Assembly: GCF_004102725.1 (NCBI RefSeq)
Contig: NZ_LHQS01000002.1
Location: 124,001-188,000 of the forward strand
Length of the DNA stretch: 64,000 bases
Direction of reading: 5' to 3'
Origin: Methanoculleus taiwanensis
GTDB taxonomy: Archaea > Halobacteriota > Methanomicrobia > Methanomicrobiales > Methanoculleaceae
The notes beneath the pieces were generated by a model. It made no database searches. It saw only the letters and a list, made by a program, of their open reading frames with translations, and was not told the DNA's origin. How positions within the stretch are numbered: the stretch's first letter is position 1; each line of letters starts with the position of its first letter. Made by a program: the position numbers and the translations under genes. Positions 36,383-44,486 of this stretch are shown in pieces.

Positions 36383-37320
36383 CGACCCTCGTGCCGATCA
36401 CCTACAAGGGCGGTGTCTACCGCCATGACGAGATCGTGGATCTGATCGACGATATCGGCGGGTATATCGTGCAGAAGCACCTGATGGCGCAGGAGGTGGT
36501 GCTCCAGTCCTTCGTGCCGAGGGACGACGTCGAGCTGATCCGCCGCATCGCGAAGCCTCTCGCGGGCGAGGTCATCGAGGCGCCGCTCGTCGGTACCGAG
36601 ATCGCCGTCGTCAGCCCGAGTCTTGAGATCCATCATCTTCCGCACACCTCGTGCGATCTCGCCGAGTACCTGCGCCGGGCCGGTGCCAAGACCAACATGG
36701 TCGGGCTCTCGCGGGGATTCGGCAAGCGGATCGCCAATCTGAACGCCGAGGAGCGTGACGTCATCAACGAGCACGACCTCGCCGTGTACGTCCTCGGAAC
36801 CTTTGAGGAGTGCATCAGACAGAAGTTTCCTGTGCTCCGGCGGGGTATCCATGTCCCGATCGTCCTCACAGGAGCTCCCGATCGGGAGACGCTGATGGCG
36901 ATCGCCGATCCGCCTGTTGAGGGGTACGTCGGCGATATCGGCCGGATAATGCATCGGTTCAAGCGGCCGGAGGAACTCCGGAAACTCGACGAACTCGTAG
37001 AGGAGGTCTCGCAGGCGCTCGACGCGAAGCGGGACGAGCTCGCGAAAGACCCTCTCTCGATCTTCCCGCCGCGGCTGATGGAGATCCTTGAAGAGAAGAT
37101 CCACGAGGTGAGTTTCCTGACTCATCCGACGCCGGTGACCGCCCAGCTCTCGGGTCTCCGGGTGAAGCTGCCGTACGAAACCTACGCAGACGACGTACGT
37201 GCTCTTGAGATCGCCGACGGTGTGACCGTTGGAGACGTCGCCGAGGTTCTCCCGTCACGAATGCGCAATTACATATTGATACGGATCAAACCTTTCTCGG
37301 AAACCCGGATCATGGTGTAA
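36379..37320 (+). CDS. Methanogenesis marker protein 7
   Basis: The 313-residue product matches marker family 7. Segments include YKGGVYRHDEIVDLIDDIGG, HHLPHTSCDLAEYLRRAGAK, TNMVGLSRGFGKRIANLNAE and LRRGIHVPIVLTGAPDRETL. It overlaps mmp17 by four bases (start GTG at 36379) and is the last marker gene of the atwA cluster; the AhpD-like gene follows after five bases. Role inferred from the operon: assembly or activation of methyl-CoM reductase. Confidence 0.9.
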   Translation: MTTLVPITYKGGVYRHDEIVDLIDDIGGYIVQKHLMAQEVVLQSFVPRDDVELIRRIAKPLAGEVIEAPLVGTEIAVVSPSLEIHHLPHTSCDLAEYLRRAGAKTNMVGLSRGFGKRIANLNAEERDVINEHDLAVYVLGTFEECIRQKFPVLRRGIHVPIVLTGAPDRETLMAIADPPVEGYVGDIGRIMHRFKRPEELRKLDELVEEVSQALDAKRDELAKDPLSIFPPRLMEILEEKIHEVSFLTHPTPVTAQLSGLRVKLPYETYADDVRALEIADGVTVGDVAEVLPSRMRNYILIRIKPFSETRIMV

Positions 37321-37325
37321 CAGCG

Positions 37326-37772
37326 ATGGATTTTGAAAAGATTCTCAATACCATTGGTGAGCGGGGTACCGAGGCCATCGCTCGGGAATGGCTCCGCGAT
37401 ATTGAGGAGGAGTACGGGAGAGTTCCGCTGATTTTTGAGCGGATGAGCGAGCGACCCGAGATACTCATCTCTCACCTCCTCTATAAGAGCGCGGTCACGG
37501 AGACGAGCCAGCTCGAGCCGAAGATGATCGAACTGATCAGCCTCGCCGTCGGCGCCGCTCTCAAATGCAGCCACTGCGTGGAGTACCATATGCAGGCGGC
37601 TCGTGCGAAAGGTGCAAGCCGGGCGGAGATCCTCGAGGTCATCCTGATCGCCGGGCTCCTCTCGAACTCCGCAGTGCTTGCGGATGCCTACCGGGTTGTC
37701 AACGGGAAGGACGAAGGATGCCCCCCCTGCGAACTCAACGGGGTCGGGTTGAAGAAGACCTGCTCGGACTGA
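37326..37772 (+). CDS. Carboxymuconolactone decarboxylase/AhpD-like protein
   Basis: This 148-residue protein has an AhpD-like all-helical core with the redox motif CSHC followed by VEYHMQAARAKGASRAEILE, where Cys-x-x-Cys and the downstream His form the peroxidase or disulfide-reductase site. A second Cys cluster at the C-terminus (EGCPPCELNG, KKTCSD) is unusual. It is five bases behind mmp7, so it is probably cotranscribed with the MCR-activation genes and may protect or reduce thiols there. A T5 run follows about ten bases after the stop. Confidence 0.86.
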   Translation: MDFEKILNTIGERGTEAIAREWLRDIEEEYGRVPLIFERMSERPEILISHLLYKSAVTETSQLEPKMIELISLAVGAALKCSHCVEYHMQAARAKGASRAEILEVILIAGLLSNSAVLADAYRVVNGKDEGCPPCELNGVGLKKTCSD

Positions 37773-37849
37773 CCGTCCCTGTTTTTCCTCTCTTCGCTCT
37801 CCCGGTCTGACCAGAGCGTTCATGAGCGTTGACCGATAACTGATATCCA

Positions 37850-39664
37850 ATGTGTGGGATTGCCGGAGAGTTCGTACTGTCGACGGGAGAGGCCGACCCC
37901 GATCTCGTCCGGAGCATGTCGGCCCGCCTCGCACATCGCGGGCCTGACGGAGACGGCCTGTACCTGGAAGGCCGTATCGGGCTTGCCCATCGCCGTCTCG
38001 CCATCATCGATCTCTCGGACGACGGAGCCCAGCCGATGCAGAACGAGGACGGTTCCCTACGGCTGGTCTTCAACGGCGAGATCTACAACTTCGTCGAACT
38101 CAGGGACGAACTCGCTCTGCTCGGGCATCGGTTCTCCTCCGCATCCGATACCGAGGTGATCCTCCATGCCTACGAGGAATGGGGCAGAGACTGCCTGCGG
38201 CGGTTCAACGGGATGTGGGCGTTCGCCCTCTGGGATGCAGGACGGGAGGAACTCTTCTGTGCCCGGGATCGCCTCGGTGTCAAACCGTTCTACTACACCA
38301 TCACAGGCGGTTCGTTCCTCTTCGCCTCCGAGATAAAGGCGCTGCTCGCCCATCCTGACACCGGGCGGGAGCCGAACGTCCCGGCGCTGATGGCGTTCCT
38401 CGCCTGGGGGGTTGCCGATCACACCGCGGAGACGCTTTTTTCCGGAATCATGCAGTTGCCGCCCGCTCACGCGCTCGTCGTCCGCCCTGACCTGGCTCTG
38501 GAGCCGTTCTGCTACTGGGACGTCGCGATGAACGCCGAACCGTCTTCCGGGATCTCCGATGAGGCGGCGGCAAAGGGGCTCCGGGAACTGCTGACCGATG
38601 CGGTGCGCCTCCGCCTGCGGAGCGACGTCCCGGTCGGTACCTGCCTCTCGGGCGGGATCGACTCCTCGACCCTGTCGATGCTGATCAACGAACTCCTCCG
38701 TGCCGAGAGGCCGGCGAGCGTCGGTGAGCTGCAGAAGACCTTCTCGGTCTGTTTCGATGATCCGCGCTTCTCGGAGGGGGGGTTCATCGACGTGGTCGTG
38801 GATGCGACGGGTGCTGCCGGTCACCGGACGAGCCCCGACCCGGTCCGTCTCTGGGACGATATCGGGCACCTGCTGTACGTGCAGGACGAACCCTTCGCTT
38901 CGCTCTCGATCTACGCTCAGTACTGTGTCATGCGGCTTGCCCGGGAGGAGGTGAAGGTGGTGCTCGATGGGCAGGGTGCCGACGAGCAGCTCGGCGGGTA
39001 TATCGCCTACCAGACCTCCTACATCCGTGGCCTCCTCCGGGACGGGTATCTCCGGCAGGCTCTCCGCGAAATGGTGGGAAGCATGCGGCATCACCGGGGG
39101 TTCTTTTCGTGGGCGCTTCGGCAGACACTGGTCCGGTCGGACCGGCGGAACCTGATTCGGGGACCTGTGCCGGAGATCCTCCGCTACCAGGGGTCGCTTG
39201 ACGAGGTGCTCAAACGGGAGCTCTTTGCAACGAACCTACCGCTCCTCCTCCACTGGGAGGATCGGAACTCCATGGCGTTTTCGATAGAATCAAGGGTGCC
39301 GTTCCTCGACTACCGGCTGGTGGAGTATCTGGCATCCCTGCCGCTCGACCAGAAGATCCGCGGCGGGGTGACGAAGTACGTGCTCCGGTCGGCGATACGC
39401 GGGCTTGTGCCCGATGCGATACGCTGCAGGATGGACAAAATGGGTTTCGTCACGCCGGAGGAGGTCTGGATGAAGGAAGACCTGAAAGGCGAGGTGCTGG
39501 CGATCTTCGCGTCGGCGTCATTCCGGGGGCGGCCTTACTGGGATGCGGAGGCGGTCTCTGCAAACTACGGTGAGTTCCTCGATGGGAAGGCCGATTACTC
39601 AACCGAGATATGGCGGATCGTCTGCGCCGAGCTCTGGCTCCGGAAGTTCTTCGACCAGCGGTAA
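37850..39664 (+). CDS. asnB: Asparagine synthase (glutamine-hydrolysing)
   Basis: The 604-residue enzyme has the N-terminal class II glutaminase domain, beginning MCGIAGEFVLS so that Cys2 is the nucleophile, with AHRGPDGDGLY and FNGEIYNFVELRDEL. The C-terminal synthetase domain has the pyrophosphate loop LSGGIDSSTLSML (near residue 265). It makes asparagine, or amidates another carboxylate, using glutamine and ATP. Since the AspRS here is of archaeal type that may also use the tRNA route, free asparagine or another amide product is possible. It stands alone. Confidence 0.92.
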   Translation: MCGIAGEFVLSTGEADPDLVRSMSARLAHRGPDGDGLYLEGRIGLAHRRLAIIDLSDDGAQPMQNEDGSLRLVFNGEIYNFVELRDELALLGHRFSSASDTEVILHAYEEWGRDCLRRFNGMWAFALWDAGREELFCARDRLGVKPFYYTITGGSFLFASEIKALLAHPDTGREPNVPALMAFLAWGVADHTAETLFSGIMQLPPAHALVVRPDLALEPFCYWDVAMNAEPSSGISDEAAAKGLRELLTDAVRLRLRSDVPVGTCLSGGIDSSTLSMLINELLRAERPASVGELQKTFSVCFDDPRFSEGGFIDVVVDATGAAGHRTSPDPVRLWDDIGHLLYVQDEPFASLSIYAQYCVMRLAREEVKVVLDGQGADEQLGGYIAYQTSYIRGLLRDGYLRQALREMVGSMRHHRGFFSWALRQTLVRSDRRNLIRGPVPEILRYQGSLDEVLKRELFATNLPLLLHWEDRNSMAFSIESRVPFLDYRLVEYLASLPLDQKIRGGVTKYVLRSAIRGLVPDAIRCRMDKMGFVTPEEVWMKEDLKGEVLAIFASASFRGRPYWDAEAVSANYGEFLDGKADYSTEIWRIVCAELWLRKFFDQR

Positions 39665-39674
39665 GAGCAGCTGT

Positions 39675-40382
39675 TCAGATCCGCTCTTCCTCCGGGCATC
39701 CGCCTTTCAGCCGTCTGATCCTCCTGCCGAAGAACGCGGCGAGCATCACGGCGAGAATGCCGGTTATGAAGATACCGTCGAATATCCCTGCCCCGCCTAT
39801 AGAGAGCACCGTGCCGGCGGCGGCTGTCAGGGATGCCAGGACGACCGGGTTTGCGAGGTTGAGGAGATCCGCCCCTATGAGCGTCCCGACCGTCCCCCCG
39901 GCATAGGCGAGCGCCGGTGCCCCGCCGCATCCCCGCGACAGGAGGAGTCCTGCGACCGCACCTGCCAGGGGGGCGACGTAGACCGGCATGGTGATCCCGA
40001 CGCCGGGGACGGGCACGGCGAAGATGTAGGTGACGACGGATACCGCGACGATTGCGGCGAGCACCCGGGAGAAGGCGACCCGCTGCTTCGCGACCAGTTC
40101 GAGGGTTACGACGAGCGGGATGACGCATCCGCCGACGTTGACGGCTATCACGGCCTCTTCGAGCGGTATCAGCGGGACGTTGATGAACCCCCCGACCAGT
40201 GCCCCGGCGGTCATCAGAACGGCCTGGTGGAACCGGAGGCCGATCGCCTCGAAGGCCTCCTCGCTGATCAGCAGGAAACTGAAGATGAGCAGGAGCGGTA
40301 CGATGACGAAGAGTGCCAGGACGACCTGTTCGAGGCTTCCGGGAAACGGCACGATGGCCACGGCAGGTAGGTACTCGTGCAT
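39675..40382 (-). CDS. DUF1614 membrane protein
   Basis: The 235-residue protein has about seven hydrophobic segments, beginning after MHEYLPAVAIVPFPGSLEQV, with GLRFHQAVLMTAGALVGGFI, PVYVAPLAGAVAGLL and GAGIFDGIFITGILAVMLAA. It matches the DUF1614 family of archaeal and bacterial membrane proteins of unknown role. The ATG at 40382 follows GAGGCGG by six bases; a longer open frame to 40463 is polar and unsupported. It converges on asnB. Confidence 0.82.
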   Translation of the reverse strand: MHEYLPAVAIVPFPGSLEQVVLALFVIVPLLLIFSFLLISEEAFEAIGLRFHQAVLMTAGALVGGFINVPLIPLEEAVIAVNVGGCVIPLVVTLELVAKQRVAFSRVLAAIVAVSVVTYIFAVPVPGVGITMPVYVAPLAGAVAGLLLSRGCGGAPALAYAGGTVGTLIGADLLNLANPVVLASLTAAAGTVLSIGGAGIFDGIFITGILAVMLAAFFGRRIRRLKGGCPEEERI

Positions 40383-40801
40383 GGGTATCCGCCTCTCTTC
40401 ACGCTGCCTACTGTGAAATAGCTTGAGGCTTTCCGGGTGCTCCTGCTCTTCTCTACCGGACATGCCGAACCCTTCTCACTCGCGTCTTCGCTGAACCGTG
40501 CGGTGCATGCAAAGCGGTTCTCGCTTTTAGGGAGGATGCCCCGATCGGATCGAGAAGAGGGGGTGAAGCTGCCTACGACGGCATCCCGGAACAGTCCGAC
40601 ATTCACAGCACAAGGGTGTTTCCGGTTGCAAATCCTGCAGCCTCAACATGGAAATCGGCCAAAATCTCGTTTATGAGGTTTCTGCGCGACACTCGCGGAG
40701 CCGACTTCGTATCGGATGGCATCATCCTGCTATGCAGGTGGCGGGCTGAAGTATCCCTATATGGTTGCCGGGAAGCCGAACGAGGCCGTTCATTGGATTG
40801 C
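40383..40801. other. Interval without a supported gene
   Basis: About 420 bases between the DUF1614 gene and the histidine kinase end. Open frames here are short and unlike proteins. A CTCGTTTATGAG stretch near 40667-40678 is weakly palindromic. I see nothing that can be assigned. Confidence 0.5.
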
Positions 40802-41821
40802 TCATATATTGACGGATACCCCGGTTGCAGACCCGATTGGGATGATTCCGTGATTGCTTACGTTCCCGATGCCGAACCGAAAGTGCCCCTTCGGCACCAG
40901 CATCTCAAAGCGGGCTCCTTTTCCCGGTTCCCCGTTCTCCCGGATGGTAACTCCTGTAATGGAAAGGATCTCACGGCAGAGAAATAGTCCAAGTCCTGTA
41001 TTCTTTCCAAATCCCCGGATGAAAATGCGTTCCTTATCCTGAACAGGAACTCCGGTGCCGTCATCCTCAACGGAGAGGATCAGCCCGTGTTCCGTCTCTG
41101 TTGATGACACACCGATAGTGCTCATACCGGGGCCTCCATAGCGGAGGGCATTGTCGATCAGATTGTAAAATACCCGTTCAAAGATCGGATCGGCAAAGAT
41201 CTCGAGATCCTCTCTGTCGACAGTAATCCGGATACCGGCAACCGGGAGTGCAGCCTTCGCTCTTTCAATACTCGCGGCAACATTCTGCCATGCCTGAGCC
41301 TGGGCACCCATGTCCTGATAGTCGCGGGTAAAATTGATCTGATGCTCGATGGCATTGGCAATGATCTCTTGTTTCCCAATGAGGTCGGAGATGGCGTCCC
41401 TGTCCTTCTCTTCCCGCACAAGTTCGATGTAATACTTTAACGCCATTACCTGGTTTAAGATGTCGTGGCGTGTGATATTTGAGAGCAGGTTGAGTTTTGC
41501 ATTCACTGTCTTGAGAGCATCCTCGCTCCGCCTGAGATCGTGGGTCTTCTCCTTCATCTCGCGTTTTCGCACAAGCTGGTAATACCGTATCAGGAATGTG
41601 CTGTCAGCGATAATCAGGACCAGGAGAAACGTGGTAGTGGAAAAGGCGAAGTGAGTTTCAGGATCGAGAAGGACAGATCCTGCCCACTGTACTGCAAGCC
41701 ACCAGTACGGGAACATGATCGCTGCCAGAAGGAGGGTGGTAACGAGTGCTCCGGGCATCGGTTCCCCTGCCCATCTCCGCATCGCGGACATCCCGGCAGA
41801 ATTGCCACTCGTCCTTTCCAT
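40802..41821 (-). CDS. Membrane sensor histidine kinase
   Basis: The 339-residue protein has two N-terminal membrane segments (about residues 25-50 and 60-80), a short coiled linker (KREMKEKTHDLRRSEDALKT) and a kinase core. The H-box is NITRHDILNQVMALKYYIEL, the N-box FYNLIDNALRYGG, the G1 box VEDDGTGVP and the G2 box GFGKNTGLGLFLC. This H-box form (RHDILNQ) is common in methanogen kinases. No PAS domain or response regulator lies beside it; a divergent membrane-sensor-like gene starts 56 bases away. Signal unknown. A minus-strand CTATTTATC element suggests a leaderless transcript. Confidence 0.88.
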   Translation of the reverse strand: MERTSGNSAGMSAMRRWAGEPMPGALVTTLLLAAIMFPYWWLAVQWAGSVLLDPETHFAFSTTTFLLVLIIADSTFLIRYYQLVRKREMKEKTHDLRRSEDALKTVNAKLNLLSNITRHDILNQVMALKYYIELVREEKDRDAISDLIGKQEIIANAIEHQINFTRDYQDMGAQAQAWQNVAASIERAKAALPVAGIRITVDREDLEIFADPIFERVFYNLIDNALRYGGPGMSTIGVSSTETEHGLILSVEDDGTGVPVQDKERIFIRGFGKNTGLGLFLCREILSITGVTIRENGEPGKGARFEMLVPKGHFRFGIGNVSNHGIIPIGSATGVSVNI

Positions 41822-41876
41822 GATTTCAGCGTAGGAGAGGAGGTGATAAATAGCATGCGGGTCGAATGTCCATTCA

Positions 41877-42497
41877 ATGCACCAGGGAACCGCAGATCCC
41901 CCGGAATTCCGTGAGAGATCGAATCAGAAGCACGTGCCGAATTTCCTGTATCTTGCGCTGTTCTTTCTGCTGATCTGCATCAATGCCCTGGTAGCCAAGT
42001 TCGCGGTGTTCTCCTTTGAGATAAGTCCCGGTATATCCATGTTGTACATCGTGGTGGCTCCGATGGTAGTCTTCGGGCTGTGGTTCGGCATGTACGGGGC
42101 AATCGCAGCCTATGCGGGATGCTACATCGGGGCAGGATTGCTGAGCGGCGTACCGCCCGGCGTAAACCTCTACTGGTCTCTTGCAGATTTCTGGCAGGTT
42201 ATCATCCCGCTCGTGGCGTTCAGGGAGCTTGGGTGCGACCCGGCTCTCAGGAGCAGGAGAGATGTAGGAGTTCTCCTGATCTTCGGGTTCGTCCTCAACA
42301 ATCTGGCCGGCGCCACATGGGGTTCTGTCACTCTCGCCCTCGGCGGGGAGATCCTGTGGGCAGAGGTAGTGCAGGTGTGGTGCGCCTGGCTGGCAGGAAA
42401 TATCATTGTCTGCATAGTTCTCGTCCCTCTCATGCTCCACTTCTTCACGCCCTATCTCCGGGATCATGAGTTGTATGTCCGGGGTTACTGGCACTAG
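41877..42497 (+). CDS. MASE1-like membrane protein, possibly a detached sensor domain
   Basis: The 206-residue protein has about six membrane spans, from NFLYLALFFLLICINALVAK to IIVCIVLVPLMLHFFTPYL. Its ISMLYIVVAPMVVFGLWFG and GATWGSVTLALGG segments resemble MASE1-type sensor domains, but no kinase follows. The true start is unclear. An excellent GGAGGTGAT ribosome site at 41839-41847 precedes an ATG at 41855 in another frame that ends at 41914. This suggests either a leader peptide or a frameshift before the membrane part. It diverges from the histidine kinase, with which it may form a split sensor (inference). Confidence 0.65.
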   Translation: MHQGTADPPEFRERSNQKHVPNFLYLALFFLLICINALVAKFAVFSFEISPGISMLYIVVAPMVVFGLWFGMYGAIAAYAGCYIGAGLLSGVPPGVNLYWSLADFWQVIIPLVAFRELGCDPALRSRRDVGVLLIFGFVLNNLAGATWGSVTLALGGEILWAEVVQVWCAWLAGNIIVCIVLVPLMLHFFTPYLRDHELYVRGYWH

Positions 42498-42703
42498 AAT
42501 CGGGCATTACGGGTGGGTATACCCAAAATAGGGATCTTTGAAAGCGTATATGATGATGGTCGGTTCTATGGCAGGGTATGGCGTGTGAAACACTCCTTCC
42601 CTGCCTGGATCTGATGGCGCCTACGTGACCTCTGCATCTTGTATCGCCATGGAACGTCCGGTGCCGAGCCCGGCGATACCGGTGATCGTTCTTGATCGCT
42701 CAG

Positions 42704-42766
42704 TCACACAAAGATGGTATGCTCAAGCACGATCCGTACCCCGATCAGGATGAGGATGATCCCGAA
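42704..42766 (-). pseudogene. 3' end relic resembling manganese efflux protein MntP
   Basis: On the minus strand the frame ending at 42704 reads AFGIILILIGVRIVLEHTIF then V and stop. This resembles the last helix of MntP-family membrane proteins (pattern GxxLIxIGxxILxEH). Nothing upstream of it continues the family, because the sequence turns into a proC fragment on the other strand. The match is short, so the identity is tentative. Confidence 0.4.
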
Positions 42767-43181
42767 CGCCCCGGCGGCCGTCGGCGAGGGCTACAACCCG
42801 GTCGTGTTCTCCGCAGGGGTGACAGCTGAGCAGAAACAGCAGTTCGAACGGGTCTTCGGCGTGCTCGGCAGAATGCCGGAGGTCGCCGAGGAGAAACTCG
42901 AGGCCTACGCCATCCTGACCGCCATGGGGCCGACCTACTTCTGGTTCCAGTGGTACGAACTCCTCGACCTCGCCCGGTCGTTCGGGCTTTCCGGCGCCGA
43001 GGCGGAGGAAGGGCTCGCCGTCATGGTCGAGGGGGCGCTCCGGACGATGCAGAGCCCGGGTTTTGCGCCCGACGTCGTGACGGATTTCGTCCCGGTCAAA
43101 CCGATCGCGGCAGGCGAAGAGACTATCCGGGAGATCTACCGGACGAACCTGACCGGGCTCTACCGCAAGCTCACCGAGTGA
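42750..43181 (+). pseudogene. Truncated pyrroline-5-carboxylate reductase (proC) C-terminal relic
   Basis: From about 42750 the plus strand reads RMIPNAPAAVGEGYNPVVFS, then LEAYAILTAMGPTYFWFQWY and a ProC-like helical dimerisation domain to the stop at 43181. The Rossmann NADPH domain (about the first 110-120 residues of ProC) is missing. The nearest ATG, at 42714, lies within the overlapping MntP-like relic. A protein from it could fold as the dimer domain but could not bind NADPH. It marks the left edge of the arsenic island. Confidence 0.75.
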
Positions 43182-43212
43182 TCCCTACTTCAACTCTTTT
43201 TGAAACCAGAAC

Positions 43213-43256
43213 CTTTATGTGGTGGTGTTGCTCACACTAATTCAAACAAATTTGAA
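43213..43256 (+). promoter_or_regulatory. Promoter and inverted-repeat operator of the arsenic island
   Basis: TTTATGT at about 43213-43219 can serve as TATA. The perfect inverted repeat TTCAAA-caaa-TTTGAA (43241-43256) falls where transcription should begin, 25-30 bases downstream. A nearly identical TTCAAACAAAATTGTAA stands at 51370-51386 before arsF. Placement over the start site fits an ArsR/SmtB-type repressor; no such gene is in the window. Confidence 0.55.
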
Positions 43257-43291
43257 ACTTTTAGATCCCCATCGTGACGGAGTGTACCCCT

Positions 43292-43429
43292 ATGGCAGAC
43301 GGCACCAGCAGAAACCAAAAAGAGGGCATCGCCGAAAAGATCAAAAAACTCTTCACGCCGGAGAACGACTGCGGCTGCTGCTGCAACGTGAAGATCGTGC
43401 CGAAGGAGACGGACAAGAAGAAGGAGTGA
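43292..43429 (+). CDS. Small Cys-rich protein (45 residues)
   Basis: The 45-residue ORF begins MADGTSRNQKEGIAEKIKKL and carries a dense cysteine block, NDCGCCCNVKIVP, then a lysine-rich tail. It is the first gene of the arsenic island, 36 bases after the operator, and three of its four cysteines are consecutive. Such a cluster could bind As(III) or another thiophilic metal, and it recalls Cys-rich tails on three other island proteins. No family is recognised. A tiny 24-codon ORF (43443-43517, also starting MAD) follows, but I do not call it a gene. Confidence 0.62.
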   Translation: MADGTSRNQKEGIAEKIKKLFTPENDCGCCCNVKIVPKETDKKKE

Positions 43430-43523
43430 CGGGAAGCAGACGATGGCGGACGAACCGGAGCCCCGGAACCCCGGACCGAAGACAGACCGACTGAAGAGAA
43501 GCGGGATCGGTGAGTGAACTCTC

Positions 43524-44429
43524 ATGGATACCATCGCAAACCTTCTCACCGCCGGACAGTTCTTCGTCGTCATCGCCGGGGAGCTGATCCTGCTCTTCAT
43601 CGGGATCACCTTCCTCGTCGGGCTCCTCCACGCCTACGTGCCGGAGGAGCGAATCCGGGGCGTGCTCACCGGAAAACGGCCGGGCACCGGCAACGTGCTC
43701 GGGGCGGGGTTCGGTGCCCTCACCCCGTTCTGCTCCTGCTCGACCATCCCGATCCTCCTCGGCCTCTTAGATGCCGGCGTTCCGTTCGGAGTCTGCATGT
43801 CGTTCCTGCTCGCATCCCCGCTCTTAAACCCGGTGATCCTCACGCTCCTCGCAGCACTGGTGGGCATCGTCCCGACCGCCATCTACGCAGGCATCACCTT
43901 TGTGGCGGCGGTCGGGATCGGGGCGCTCCTCGGGCGACTCGGGTACGAGCGGTACGTCAGGGATGTCACGGTCGCCGGGCGGCCGGAACCGTGCGGCTGC
44001 AACGCCGGCCACGGCACACGGATCCGCGGGGCGTTCACCTTCGCCGTGGCTCTGTTCCGGCAGGTGCTCCCCTACCTGCTGCTCGGCGCCGGGATCGGGG
44101 CGTTCATCTACGGGTTCGTCCCCGAAGACCTGATCGTCGCGGTCGCGGGGCCCGCTAATCCCCTCGCCATCCCGGTCGCGGCGGTCATCGGCGTACCGAT
44201 GTACATCCGGGCCGAGACGATCATCCCGATCAGCGCCGTCCTCCTCGAGAAGGGGATGGGCATCGGCGCCGTGATGGCGCTGATCATCGGCGGTGCGGGC
44301 GCGAGTATCCCGGAGGTGACGCTGCTCGCCGCGATCTTCGAGCGGCGCCTGCTCGCAGCCTTCGTGGCGGTCATCCTCGGGGTCGCCGTATTCGCCGGCG
44401 TGGCGTTCCAGGTTCTTGCCGTCATCTGA
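43524..44429 (+). CDS. DUF318 permease (ArsP/SO_0444-like)
   Basis: The 301-residue membrane protein has about eight spans and belongs to the DUF318 permease family, which includes methylarsenite exporter ArsP and metal exporters. The signature lies in LTPFCSCSTIPILLGLLDAG (Cys-Ser-Cys near residues 73-75), and the second half has GVPMYIRAETIIPISAVLLE. A central cytoplasmic loop contains CGCNAGHG, which may bind metal. It is followed by a second, different DUF318 permease 57 bases downstream. Export of an organoarsenical or thiol-reactive metal is inferred from family and island context. Confidence 0.87.
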   Translation: MDTIANLLTAGQFFVVIAGELILLFIGITFLVGLLHAYVPEERIRGVLTGKRPGTGNVLGAGFGALTPFCSCSTIPILLGLLDAGVPFGVCMSFLLASPLLNPVILTLLAALVGIVPTAIYAGITFVAAVGIGALLGRLGYERYVRDVTVAGRPEPCGCNAGHGTRIRGAFTFAVALFRQVLPYLLLGAGIGAFIYGFVPEDLIVAVAGPANPLAIPVAAVIGVPMYIRAETIIPISAVLLEKGMGIGAVMALIIGGAGASIPEVTLLAAIFERRLLAAFVAVILGVAVFAGVAFQVLAVI

Positions 44430-44486
44430 ATTGCAGACCAAGCACACGATAAGAGAACGCCATACCGTAACAAAAAGGAAAAGACC

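Noticed and set aside
40733-40858. Plus-strand reading with LKYPYMVAGKPNEAVHW, protein-like in appearance
   Set aside because: No homology I can name, no start signal, and its end overlaps the histidine kinase gene on the other strand.
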